23,318 nt of DNA from a virus, in the IMG/VR virus record IMGVR_UViG_3300021197_000915, positions 1-23,318 of that record. One strand, 5' to 3'. Under the pieces are notes generated by a model. The model searched no databases, was not told where the DNA came from, and saw only the letters and a list, made by a program, of their open reading frames with translations. Below, one piece after another: positions 13,879 to 20,096 of this stretch (positions within the stretch are counted from its first letter, which is position 1; every line of letters starts with the position of its first letter). Made by a program: the position numbers and the translations under genes.

Positions 13879-15396
13879 ATGAAATTTATAGGTCTTAGAT
13901 TAGACGATCATGATACGAACATAACCTATACTGATGGCGTAAATGTAAAGTATACTAATTGTGAAAGGAATACTCAGAAGAAACATTATGGAGATAATGA
14001 TTTAAATTCTTGGATACAAATCATTAGGAAGTGGGGTATTAATCCTTCCGAAATAGATGCTATTGCCATCGTTATGGATAAGTTTCTCCATATGAACGTG
14101 GAGTATCAGGAAGAAGAATTGTTCAATCAAATTGAACTTAAAATTTTTAGAGTTCTTGGATTTGATTGTCCTATCTATAGAGTTGATCATCATTACTGTC
14201 ATGCCTTGAGTGTATGGCCATTAGGAGTTAAACCTACTGTTAGTATTGTGTCTGATGGTTTTGGTGATGATAAAATTAATTTCTCAGTATTCAGGGATGA
14301 TAAAATTGTTCAGAGATTTAAGGAAGGAACACAACGAAACGGTTATATTCCTTTTGAAAGTCTTGCTATGTCTCTAAGTCAAGTTGGAGATGCCCTGGAC
14401 ATTAATGGTGATCCTTTAGATCATGCTGGAAAAATTATGGGACTGATAGCATATGGTACTGAGTATAATTATGATAAGAAGTTTTTTAATTTAGAAAATC
14501 TTACTAAAGCATGGATGACATTTAGTTGGGACTCACTTAAACTTAAGGAGAATAAAGATTTTCCTATCATTTGCGATTGGGTTTCTAAAGCTCACTCTGT
14601 AACTGAAAAAGTTTATGTTGATGCTTTTGAAAAATATACTAATCCTGATGATGTTATTTCTTACAGTGGTGGGGTGGCACAGAACACTGTAATCAATACT
14701 AGAATCAGAAAAGTAAGACCGGACTTACATATTCCACCACATTGTAATGACTCAGGTCTTTCTTTAGGTGCTGTAGAATTCCTCAGAAAATATTATGATC
14801 AGGAAGATTTTGATATTTCTGGGTTCCCTTTCTGGGAGGATGATCAAGCACCATCGGATCTTCCATCAAAGAAAACAATCAAGGAGACTGCTGAGAGATT
14901 AGCCAGAGGTGAGATTGTTGCATGGTATCAGGGACATGGAGAGGTTGGTCCTAGAGCACTCGGCAATAGAAGTATTCTTATGAATCCATCTATTAAGAAT
15001 GGGAAGGCAATTATTAATGGCAAGGTGAAGAACAGAGAACACTTCAGACCATTCGGTGCTTCTGTGTTAGAGGGCAAAGCAAATAATTATTTTGATTTCC
15101 CCCACGCTTCTCCTTATATGCTATATGTTATGGATATGATTGATGATGAACTATATCCACCAGTAACTCATGCAGATGGAACCTGCAGAGCACAGACTGT
15201 ATCTCAAGATCTTGAGGTATATTACTCTTTGATTGAAGAGTTTGAATTACTTACGGGCATTCCTATGCTATTAAATACATCGTTAAATGTAGGAGGTAAA
15301 CCTATTGCTGCATATAAAGAGAATGCACTTGATCTTTGGTGCAATACTGATTTGGATACGTTAGTATTTGGAGACGAGGTATTTTCTGATGATTGA
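13879..15396 (+). CDS. carbamoyltransferase of the NodU/CmcH family
   Basis: The 505-residue protein has the two-part layout of O-carbamoyltransferases. The N-terminal Kae1/ASKHA-like domain has a metal-binding HxxxH at H104-H108 (DHHYCHA), VSDGFGDD near 124-131, the GKIMGLIAYG motif at 184-193 and SGGVAQN near 263-269. The C-terminal YrdC-like domain has QGHGEVGPRALGNRSIL (351-367), REHFRPFGASVL (386-397) and LLNTSLNVGGKPI (464-476). This family uses carbamoyl phosphate and ATP to carbamoylate hydroxyls on sugars or antibiotics; its members occur in cyanophages. The target is unknown, perhaps a host surface glycan or a virion component. It is first in a two-gene unit, overlapping a 2OG oxygenase by 8 bp. 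Confidence 0.93.
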   Translation: MKFIGLRLDDHDTNITYTDGVNVKYTNCERNTQKKHYGDNDLNSWIQIIRKWGINPSEIDAIAIVMDKFLHMNVEYQEEELFNQIELKIFRVLGFDCPIYRVDHHYCHALSVWPLGVKPTVSIVSDGFGDDKINFSVFRDDKIVQRFKEGTQRNGYIPFESLAMSLSQVGDALDINGDPLDHAGKIMGLIAYGTEYNYDKKFFNLENLTKAWMTFSWDSLKLKENKDFPIICDWVSKAHSVTEKVYVDAFEKYTNPDDVISYSGGVAQNTVINTRIRKVRPDLHIPPHCNDSGLSLGAVEFLRKYYDQEDFDISGFPFWEDDQAPSDLPSKKTIKETAERLARGEIVAWYQGHGEVGPRALGNRSILMNPSIKNGKAIINGKVKNREHFRPFGASVLEGKANNYFDFPHASPYMLYVMDMIDDELYPPVTHADGTCRAQTVSQDLEVYYSLIEEFELLTGIPMLLNTSLNVGGKPIAAYKENALDLWCNTDLDTLVFGDEVFSDD

Positions 15397-16027
15397 TTTT
15401 GTAGAAGTTAAGATCAAGGACATTGATAGACTTAGAAAGTTCTGTGATGATTTCATTGAGTGTAAGAATATCAAGTCCAAAAAATTACTTCCATGGTATT
15501 ACACTCCTGAAACAACATCAGATAAATTTCCTCAACTATCACACAACATGTTTGGTAGGCAGGATGATAGACCAGCATCACAGTATTTTAATTTCTTTTA
15601 TGAGATTGTTCATACTACACTCAGGGGAGTGGGTATAGAATATGATGGATGTATTAGAGCATGTCTGAATATGACATATCATATTCCTGGATACGAATTC
15701 TTTGATCCACATGTAGATAACTACGATACTCATTACAGTACTATCTTGTATCTCAATGAATCTGATGGTAATACTATTATCTTTGACGCTGAGCATGAAC
15801 AGGGGGGAGGTGATGAGATCTGTGTAAACGGTCATGAATATAAACTTGATGGTGGCACCTTATATCATGAGGACATTGATTGGGAGAATCATCCATTGCC
15901 AATCAAGCATGAGGTTGAGCCAGAGTTTGGTAAGATGCTTATCTTCAATGGTAAGTATCTACATTCTCTGAGACCACCATCGCCAGGAAAACTTAGAGCG
16001 ATTAGTGTATTCAATGTCAGCATCTGA
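15389..16027 (+). CDS. Fe(II)/2OG-dependent oxygenase paired with the carbamoyltransferase
   Basis: ATG 15389, overlapping the carbamoyltransferase stop by 8 bp, gives 212 residues; the upstream in-frame TTG is less likely. It shows the 2OG oxygenase core: H108-x-D110 in FDPHVDNYD, the strand YSTILYLNESDGNT, a distal H192 in GKYLHSLRPPSPGK and R203 in LRAISVF. GKMLIFNG (181-188) precedes the distal His as in prolyl hydroxylases. Translational coupling with a carbamoyltransferase suggests successive steps on one substrate, such as hydroxylation then carbamoylation of the new hydroxyl. That order is inference, but it is chemically sensible because the transferase needs a hydroxyl acceptor. Confidence 0.88.
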   Translation: MIDFVEVKIKDIDRLRKFCDDFIECKNIKSKKLLPWYYTPETTSDKFPQLSHNMFGRQDDRPASQYFNFFYEIVHTTLRGVGIEYDGCIRACLNMTYHIPGYEFFDPHVDNYDTHYSTILYLNESDGNTIIFDAEHEQGGGDEICVNGHEYKLDGGTLYHEDIDWENHPLPIKHEVEPEFGKMLIFNGKYLHSLRPPSPGKLRAISVFNVSI

Positions 16028-16100
16028 CCCAAATTCAACTTTTAATTCCAAAAATCGCCCTAAAAAAATTCGGGTAAATTTTTCACTCAAAAGGTTTTTT

Positions 16101-16250
16101 ATGAAAAAAGGATTCAAACCAACAGAACATAAGAAGTCAATGCCAAAAAATTTAAAATCGGCATTAGATCGTGCAGGGAAAGAACTCAAGAATGCTTTGA
16201 GGAATCCCGTAGTTATTGCAGCAAACCTTGACAATAAACCACCTGACTGA
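16101..16250 (+). CDS. small basic protein, 49 residues
   Basis: ATG 16101 has AAAAGG upstream (16089-16094) followed by a T6 run directly before it, giving a 49-residue Lys-rich peptide with a helix KNLKSALDRAGKELKNAL. The frame is open back to ATG 16014, which would overlap the preceding gene by 14 bp and add 29 basic residues; I prefer the downstream start but cannot exclude the longer one. The net positive charge suggests nucleic-acid or membrane contact, but no motif supports it. The -35 of the next promoter lies in its last codons. Confidence 0.55.
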   Translation: MKKGFKPTEHKKSMPKNLKSALDRAGKELKNALRNPVVIAANLDNKPPD

Positions 16251-16256
16251 TAGAAT
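16228..16256 (+). promoter_or_regulatory. sigma70-type promoter for the small-gene cluster
   Basis: TTGACA (16228-16233), 17 bp, then TAGAAT (16251-16256) preceded by TGA. The start near 16263 leaves about 20 nt before the ATG at 16284. The -10 runs into AATAAATAA, which partly resembles a late box. Confidence 0.82.
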
Positions 16257-16283
16257 AAATAAGAACACAATACAGTTTCTACA

Positions 16284-16463
16284 ATGGATCGTTCATCCTT
16301 GATTAAGAAGATTCAGTTTATTCTTTTTGATGACTATGATGAGAATTTATCTGTATTGAATGCTAAATTTTTTAGTGGGTATTACAATGAACTTTCTGAT
16401 GATGATCTGATGGAATACTATGATGAGTTAAAACATGGAAGTAAAAGTTTACAGCATCAGTAA
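16284..16463 (+). CDS. small acidic helical protein, 59 residues
   Basis: ATG 16284 follows the promoter at 16228. The 59 residues run MDRSSLIKKIQFILFDDYDE..., then acidic ELSDDDLMEYYDELKHG, predicted helical. It overlaps the glutaredoxin start at 16435 by 29 bp, a long overlap for this cluster. Acidic small helical proteins are common in phage early regions, sometimes as inhibitors, but nothing here identifies a target. Confidence 0.6.
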   Translation: MDRSSLIKKIQFILFDDYDENLSVLNAKFFSGYYNELSDDDLMEYYDELKHGSKSLQHQ

Positions 16464-16707
16464 TTGTAAGTATTGTGATGCACTTAAAACTGTATTATTG
16501 GAATCTTATATTCCTTTCATTGAAGTAAAAGTTCGTAGGTTAGTTGAAGGTGAAGGTGAAGGTATGTCCTTTACTGAATATCTTAAACTTGAACCGGACA
16601 TTCCTGTAGCGAAACGGTGTATTTTTCCTCAAGTTTATTTTGATGGAAAATATGTTGGTGATATGCAAGATGCCTTAGATTATCTTTATAGAAATGAAAC
16701 TAAATAA
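16435..16707 (+). CDS. glutaredoxin with a CKYC active site
   Basis: The 90-residue thioredoxin-fold protein has the classical glutaredoxin layout. A beta strand VKVYSISN leads into C11-K-Y-C14, a helix follows, and a cis-proline strand RCIFPQVYFDGKYVGD (about 61-77) ends with the GSH-site residues GD. The length fits the family. Phage glutaredoxins such as T4 NrdC pass electrons to ribonucleotide reductase, and that is the likely job here. An insert VEGEGEGMSF near 37-46 is longer than usual. It overlaps the preceding gene by 29 bp and the next by 14 bp. Confidence 0.9.
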   Translation: MEVKVYSISNCKYCDALKTVLLESYIPFIEVKVRRLVEGEGEGMSFTEYLKLEPDIPVAKRCIFPQVYFDGKYVGDMQDALDYLYRNETK

Positions 16708-16861
16708 AAGTGTAGAAACAATGACAAGGGGGAAGCGATCTCATGATCCTGATTTTAGAATTTCCTCCAAAAGAATTCTGAAGTTATGGGGACGTGAGTA
16801 CAACTTCCATCTTGATTTTTGGTTCTCCGCCAAAAGTTTAAAGTCAGGAGAAAGCAAATGA
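16694..16861 (+). CDS. basic hypothetical protein, 55 residues
   Basis: ATG 16694 overlaps the glutaredoxin end by 14 bp and gives 55 residues; an internal ATG at 16721 is possible. The peptide is strongly basic and aromatic (TRGKRSHDPDFRISSKRILKLWGREYNFHLDFWF). It ends TGA overlapping the next ATG (ATGA at 16858-16861), and AGGAGAAAG upstream of that ATG provides a ribosome site within this gene. The coupling and dense packing support coding. No family recognised. Confidence 0.55.
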   Translation: MKLNKSVETMTRGKRSHDPDFRISSKRILKLWGREYNFHLDFWFSAKSLKSGESK

Positions 16862-17070
16862 TCTCAGTAGCTCTTTTCTGTTCAGGATTTTTAATCCTCC
16901 TGTTCAGTGCTGTTGGATTTGGTTTTGGGTGGATGGGTAGAGAGTATTACGAAAACTCTATTGCCCACAATAGACTGTCTGATCATCCCGAGATGATTGA
17001 TGACAATGGCAATCCAATTCAGTCAGACTTATACTCTGTTCGTTTTGTCGTTGATGACGATGAAGATTAA
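16858..17070 (+). CDS. small single-span membrane protein, 70 residues
   Basis: The start at ATG 16858 uses the AGGAG at 16846-16850 and overlaps the preceding stop; the longer frame from 16819 is a shadow extension. Residues 3-25 form a hydrophobic helix (SVALFCSGFLILLFSAVGFGFGW), followed by a charged RE and a soluble tail with DDNGNPIQSDLYSV and a terminal DDDED. This is a type-I-like single-pass arrangement. Function unknown. Confidence 0.68.
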   Translation: MISVALFCSGFLILLFSAVGFGFGWMGREYYENSIAHNRLSDHPEMIDDNGNPIQSDLYSVRFVVDDDED

Positions 17071-17089
17071 ACACAATTAATTTATTAAA

Positions 17090-17527
17090 ATGAAACTCTT
17101 AATTTCTGAAGTGCTGCAAAAAGTAAGCAACGCTAAAACCAAACCAGAGAAGATTAAACTTCTCCAAGAACATAACAGTGATGGACTCCGAATGCTCCTT
17201 ATCTGGAACTTTGATGACAGTGTTGTCAGTGAACTTCCAGTTGGTGAAGTTCCTTATGAAAAGAACGAAGCGCCTATTGGTACTGAACATACCATGTTAG
17301 AGAGAGAGTCTCGGTTGTTTTATAACTTTGTCCAAGGAGGTAACAATGGTCTAACTCAAACCAGGCGTGAGAATATGTTTATTCAATTGCTTGAGGGTCT
17401 TCATAAGGATGAGGCAAATGTTGTCTGTATGGTTAAGGACAAGAAACTTGGTAAAAAATATAAAATTACCAGAGCGTGTGTTACTGAGGCATTCCCCCAA
17501 ATTAATTGGGGAGGTCGTACTGCATGA
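17090..17527 (+). CDS. conserved cyanophage protein (DUF6433-like), 145 residues
   Basis: The 145-residue protein opens with MKLLISEVLQKVSNAKT, a helix with coiled-coil character. A central region follows (LIWNFDDSVVSELPVGEVPY), then QTRRENMFIQLLEGLHKDEANVVCMVKDKKLG and a C-terminal EAFPQINWGG. I recall a similar protein across T4-like cyanophages annotated as DUF6433; that link is from memory and untested. No enzymatic residues stand out. Its last codons contain a hairpin covering part of the ribosome site of the next gene. Confidence 0.75.
   Translation: MKLLISEVLQKVSNAKTKPEKIKLLQEHNSDGLRMLLIWNFDDSVVSELPVGEVPYEKNEAPIGTEHTMLERESRLFYNFVQGGNNGLTQTRRENMFIQLLEGLHKDEANVVCMVKDKKLGKKYKITRACVTEAFPQINWGGRTA
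17495..17514 (+). promoter_or_regulatory. hairpin occluding the ribosome site of the gene at 17524
   Basis: CCCCAA (17495-17500) pairs with TTGGGG (17506-17511) around an ATTAA loop. The last pairing bases overlap the GGAGG Shine-Dalgarno (17510-17514) of the next gene. Ribosomes translating the upstream gene would open it, a classical way to enforce translational coupling. Confidence 0.45.
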
Positions 17528-17760
17528 AGACAATCTATTCTGATTGCGATCCCAGTGTGAGAGAGGAACGAACTCTACCAACTAATGCTTTCATTGTTGA
17601 ATATCTTCAAGATACTATCACAAAGTTTGATGTTGTTATGTCATCAAAACAAGTTGATATTTTTGATCATTATTGGGATAACTATCGGAGTGATTTAAAA
17701 AACATCACTCAATGTGAAGGTAGAATAAGTCCTAGACTTTACAATCCCCCGAAGAAATGA
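17524..17760 (+). CDS. hypothetical protein, 78 residues
   Basis: ATG 17524 overlaps the preceding stop by ATGA and has GGAGG 9 bp upstream, so this start is preferred over the in-frame ATG at 17506. The 78 residues begin MKTIYSDCDPSVREERTLPTNAF and contain a helix (VEYLQDTITKFDVVM), followed by DIFDHYWDNYRSDLKNITQ. No motif was recognised. It ends 7 bp before the next start. Confidence 0.65.
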   Translation: MKTIYSDCDPSVREERTLPTNAFIVEYLQDTITKFDVVMSSKQVDIFDHYWDNYRSDLKNITQCEGRISPRLYNPPKK

Positions 17761-17767
17761 TTTTATT

Positions 17768-17968
17768 ATGGATTACAAACCTTATTCGCCAGAATGGCAC
17801 AGATACAGATACTTAAAAGAAGCAATTGATAAGTATCTGGATGATTATATTGATAATGATACTATTATGAAAGATATTCTTGGTATTGTGTGTGATCGTC
17901 AAGAGAAAGCACATGCTGAATATCTTAGACTTGAAGACTTAGAACTCAAACTAGATTTTAGAGACTAA
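17768..17968 (+). CDS. small helical acidic protein, 66 residues
   Basis: The 66 residues are mostly helical: WHRYRYLKEAIDKYLDDYIDNDTIMKDILGIVCDRQEKAHAEYLRLEDLELKLDF. It ends one base before the next start, so the two are co-translated. It is acidic overall, with no known motif. It resembles small proteins I recall from other cyanomyoviruses, without a known role. Confidence 0.65.
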   Translation: MDYKPYSPEWHRYRYLKEAIDKYLDDYIDNDTIMKDILGIVCDRQEKAHAEYLRLEDLELKLDFRD

Positions 17969-17969
17969 A

Positions 17970-18284
17970 ATGTTATCTACTCAATACAGACTAAGACTAG
18001 AATTTATCTGTAAGAAGATTGCAAACAAGGAGGAAGTCCAATTAGACGACATGATTTGGGTTGAGAAACTCGCGAAAGCTCACACTACTGCTAGAGACTG
18101 GTTACAGAAGGCACGAAGGCAAGCATCGCAAGATATTGAGGAAGGTAGTACCGATGATTTTCTGAATAGGATGGGATTAGGAGACCCCGACCCATCCAAT
18201 CATAGAAAGGGGTTTGGCAGTGCTGATGACATCAAAGACTGGTTTCATCAGGACAAACCTGATGATTGGAGGCAACGTGACTAA
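17970..18284 (+). CDS. hypothetical helical protein, 104 residues
   Basis: The 104 residues start with a helical domain (STQYRLRLEFICKKIANKEEV, then WVEKLAKAHTTARDWLQKARRQA), followed by an acidic linker (DIEEGSTDDF) and a Gly/Asp/Trp-rich C-terminus (RKGFGSADDIKDWFHQDKPDDWRQRD). The basic helix followed by an acidic tail could fit protein or nucleic-acid binding. Its last 8 bp overlap the next small gene, whose GGAGG ribosome site lies within this coding region. Function unknown. Confidence 0.68.
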   Translation: MLSTQYRLRLEFICKKIANKEEVQLDDMIWVEKLAKAHTTARDWLQKARRQASQDIEEGSTDDFLNRMGLGDPDPSNHRKGFGSADDIKDWFHQDKPDDWRQRD

Positions 18285-18381
18285 AAAGCAATACAAGCAA
18301 TTGCTGCTGGATTACTTTACAGAGCAATTGGATAAACTCACAGCGAAAGAACTCAAAGAACTTGCTGCGAGGCACACATGA
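18277..18381 (+). CDS. GTG-started 34-residue helical peptide
   Basis: GTG 18277 is chosen over ATG 18262 because GGAGG (18268-18272) sits 4 bp before it. The 34 residues form one amphipathic helix (TKKQYKQLLLDYFTEQLDKLTAKELKELA). It overlaps the upstream stop by 8 bp and the next start by ATGA. It is too short for most gene finders. The strong ribosome site and coupling at both ends support it. Confidence 0.6.
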   Translation: MTKKQYKQLLLDYFTEQLDKLTAKELKELAARHT

Positions 18382-18509
18382 ATGATTATGTTTGTATCGC
18401 TACATGGGACCCTATTTTTGAGATGATGCGGTATCATTGGGTACATAAGTCTGAAAAAGATCCTGTGCAATTCGTAAAAAACCTCAACCCAGAGCAAGAA
18501 GTGCTATGA
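18378..18509 (+). CDS. hypothetical protein, 43 residues
   Basis: This encodes 43 residues beginning MNDYVCIATWDPIFEMMRYHW, coupled on both sides by ATGA overlaps (18378-18381 and 18506-18509). It is aromatic and mildly acidic without membrane segments. The coupling pattern is the main support. Function unknown. Confidence 0.58.
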   Translation: MNDYVCIATWDPIFEMMRYHWVHKSEKDPVQFVKNLNPEQEVL

Positions 18510-18805
18510 GTAGTAAGATGATGTTCTTGGTTGCCGATGGTGATAATAAATGTATCACTCATGATGGATACATTCAACTTGGTAGTTTCTGTCATAGTGT
18601 GGAGAAGCATCTAGAGTTAAATCCTAATCAAGAATGGCAGGTAACATATTGGATGCCTGATCCATTTTACATGAGATACCCACGACCTAACTATCAGCAT
18701 ACTATGAAGGCGAACGAAGGTTCACCTAAAACTGATAATGCTACTGATAGTAGACCAAGAGACTTCCCAGACCAAGCAACCAACCGTTTAGAGAGAACAT
18801 TATGA
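18506..18805 (+). CDS. hypothetical protein, 99 residues
   Basis: The N-terminal half looks like a compact beta-rich domain (MMFLVADGDNKCITHDGYIQLGSFCHSV, then EWQVTYWMPDPFYMRYPRP). The last 35 residues are polar and probably disordered (NEGSPKTDNATDSRPRDFPD). It is linked to its neighbours by ATGA overlaps at both ends. No catalytic motif is visible. Function unknown. Confidence 0.65.
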   Translation: MSSKMMFLVADGDNKCITHDGYIQLGSFCHSVEKHLELNPNQEWQVTYWMPDPFYMRYPRPNYQHTMKANEGSPKTDNATDSRPRDFPDQATNRLERTL

Positions 18806-19002
18806 AAGAAATTAAAATTACCCCTCAAACATACATTGATATGAATAAAGAATTTGAAGAAGATGGCACACCTTTCAGAATTGCTATTCCTACACAGGAA
18901 CAGATTGATGAGCACCGCTCACAACCACCAGTACCATATAAAACACCACCAGCAGTAGATATGGTACAAGAAATGTGGGACAAAATTGGAGGACGCCCCT
19001 AA
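18802..19002 (+). CDS. hypothetical protein, 66 residues
   Basis: The 66-residue protein begins MKEIKITPQTYIDMNKEFEED and has a Pro-rich middle (SQPPVPYKTPPAV) and a short C-terminal helix (MVQEMWDKIGG). It starts on ATGA with the preceding gene and ends on TAATG with the next. GGAGG at 18989-18993, near its end, serves the next gene. No family recognised. Confidence 0.62.
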   Translation: MKEIKITPQTYIDMNKEFEEDGTPFRIAIPTQEQIDEHRSQPPVPYKTPPAVDMVQEMWDKIGGRP

Positions 19003-19208
19003 TGGCATTATCTAACTCAGTTAAAGTATCACTTGACGAAGCGTCAGGAAATTTACGCAATGCACTAGCATATGCTGCTAGAAATGAACGCCCGGTTGTT
19101 TGTACACAAATTTCTGGATTGCTTAGTGAAATTGAGAACATTACATCTATGGATAGTATTTTTGATACACTTGAAGAAAAAATTAAAAATATGGATGATG
19201 ATGAATGA
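19002..19208 (+). CDS. hypothetical helical protein, 68 residues
   Basis: ATG 19002 is the natural start (TAATG overlap, GGAGG 8 bp upstream); the longer frame from 18975 is rejected. The 68 residues are predicted helical (VSLDEASGNLRNALAYAARN, then TQISGLLSEIENI and DTLEEKIKNMDDDE) with one Cys in PVVCTQ. Its layout, a helix with LRNAL followed by a linker, recalls the protein at 1159 (KELRSALGS then LLSLIEGVEDV), so the two may be distant paralogs. Function unknown. Confidence 0.66.
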   Translation: MALSNSVKVSLDEASGNLRNALAYAARNERPVVCTQISGLLSEIENITSMDSIFDTLEEKIKNMDDDE

Positions 19209-19369
19209 CTATGGACTGGAAAGAAGCAACTAACGAAGTCATTGCAAAAAAGTTAATTGACAGTGTTGCTGAATTATTGAATGCCAAAAGTGTCCGGCAT
19301 TTCTATTGTTCAGATAAATCTACAGAGCATGAAAAAATTGTTATAGAATACAATCACGCTAAAAAATAA
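19205..19369 (+). CDS. hypothetical protein, 54 residues
   Basis: ATG 19205 overlaps the preceding stop (ATGA). The 54 residues begin MTMDWKEATNEVIAKKLIDSVAELL, a helix, followed by beta-like HFYCSD and EKIVIEYN. This alpha-beta pattern could be a small fold but matches nothing I can name. It ends 3 bp before the next start. Confidence 0.58.
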   Translation: MTMDWKEATNEVIAKKLIDSVAELLNAKSVRHFYCSDKSTEHEKIVIEYNHAKK

Positions 19370-19372
19370 CAA

Positions 19373-19609
19373 ATGACCACAGCAGTAATCTACACAAACG
19401 GTAGCCAAGAATGTGAGCGTATTGCCTCACTACTTAAGTCTATGGGAGGAGAGTTCCTAGAGTATAACCTCAACGAACATTTTACTCAAAGAGCATTTGA
19501 AGCAGAATTTGGATCTGGGGCTACATACCCACAGGTAGCCATTGGTGCTAAACATCTCGGCAACCTCAAAGAAACCCTTCACCACATGAAAGAACGAGGA
19601 ATGATTTAA
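19373..19609 (+). CDS. glutaredoxin-like protein with an SxxC active site
   Basis: The 78-residue protein follows the glutaredoxin template: strand TAVIYTNG, active-site loop S11-Q-E-C14, helix ERIASLLKSMG, strand EFLEYNLN, the cis-Pro segment TYPQVAIGAKHLGN (about 51-64) and a C-terminal helix LKETLHHM. The first active-site Cys of the normal CxxC is Ser, leaving a single Cys at the position that is normally the second (resolving) one. It may work differently from a dithiol glutaredoxin, perhaps as a glutathione-binding or regulatory protein. The classical CxxC paralog lies at 16435. It ends on a TAATG overlap with the next gene. Confidence 0.82.
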   Translation: MTTAVIYTNGSQECERIASLLKSMGGEFLEYNLNEHFTQRAFEAEFGSGATYPQVAIGAKHLGNLKETLHHMKERGMI

Positions 19610-19806
19610 TGAAAGATCAGTATGTTATTGACGATGGTGAATCTCAAGAAGTAAAATGGAATCGTGGTCTGGATTTGTTTATTGAGAGTGTATTGAAACC
19701 AGATCCTGCACTACGTCAGTGCGCTCACAACCAACAATGTTATCATGAACTTATGTGGGTACGTGGGAATATCTTAGATCATCTTAAGACTTTAAGAAAA
19801 TATTAA
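19609..19806 (+). CDS. hypothetical protein, 65 residues
   Basis: ATG 19609 overlaps the preceding stop. The 65 residues include QEVKWNRGLDLFIESVLKPDPALRQ and C38-x5-C44 in RQCAHNQQCYHEL, with His residues that could bind metal, followed by a basic helix LDHLKTLRKY. Metal binding is speculative. It is the last gene of the coupled run; a promoter follows 20 bp later. Confidence 0.62.
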   Translation: MKDQYVIDDGESQEVKWNRGLDLFIESVLKPDPALRQCAHNQQCYHELMWVRGNILDHLKTLRKY

Positions 19807-19825
19807 AGTGTATTACATTATACAG

Positions 19826-19854
19826 TTGACAGATGCTAAATAATCATGTATACT
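19826..19854 (+). promoter_or_regulatory. near-consensus sigma70-type promoter whose -10 follows an ATG
   Basis: TTGACA (19826-19831), 17 bp, then TATACT (19849-19854). The -10 lies right after the ATG at 19846-19848. Transcription should start near 19861, downstream of that ATG, so the ORF reading from 19846 cannot be translated from its first codon on this transcript. Confidence 0.82.
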
Positions 19855-19860
19855 AATACC

Positions 19861-19920
19861 ATCGTTCATCCCACTCTTGGGTGGGACGCAAGTAAGTCGC
19901 GGAACGGAGCCGTTCATCCC
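19861..19920 (+). promoter_or_regulatory. structured leader with an inverted and a direct repeat
   Basis: This 60-nt leader contains a hairpin CCCAC (19870-19874) with GTGGG (19881-19885), an inverted repeat GAACGG/CCGTTC (19902-19907, 19910-19915), and two copies of CGTTCATCCC (19863-19872 and 19911-19920). Part of it (19882-19911) recurs imperfectly at 20068-20096. It looks like an RNA element, but its function is unknown. Confidence 0.5.
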
Positions 19921-20085
19921 ATGTTAGAATTACTATTCTATTCATCACTCACATGTGCTCAAGCCGATTCAATTATGTTTCGGATGAAAACAAATGAGAA
20001 TATTCCTACCGAATATAAGATTGAATTAATTGAGGTCATGAAGGAATCAACCCCTGAATGCTATCCATGGGACGCAAACGACTAA
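19921..20085 (+). CDS. hypothetical protein, 54 residues (79 if started at 19846)
   Basis: The frame is open from ATG 19846, but the promoter places the transcript start near 19861, so the first usable ATG is 19921 (MLELLFYSSLTCAQADSIMF). That gives 54 residues with a helix and acidic STPECYPWDAND end. The upstream 25 codons lie over repeated leader sequence, further evidence that they are not translated from this transcript; if a longer transcript enters from upstream, the 79-residue form is possible. Function unknown. Confidence 0.55.
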   Translation: MLELLFYSSLTCAQADSIMFRMKTNENIPTEYKIELIEVMKESTPECYPWDAND

Positions 20086-20096
20086 AGGAACGGACC
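20068..20096 (+). repeat. second copy of the 30-nt leader repeat
   Basis: TGGGACGCAA (20068-20077), a variable nine-base middle, GGAACGGA (20087-20094) and CC match the first copy at 19882-19911 (TGGGACGCAA, nine bases, GGAACGGA, GCC). The two copies lie 5' of consecutive small genes (19921 and 20128). The second copy overlaps the end of the first gene. Confidence 0.7.

Noticed and set aside
16014-16100. Longer start for the gene at 16101
   Set aside because: ATG 16014 overlaps the preceding oxygenase by 14 bp and lacks a ribosome site, while AAAAGG precedes 16101. It is not excluded, only less likely.
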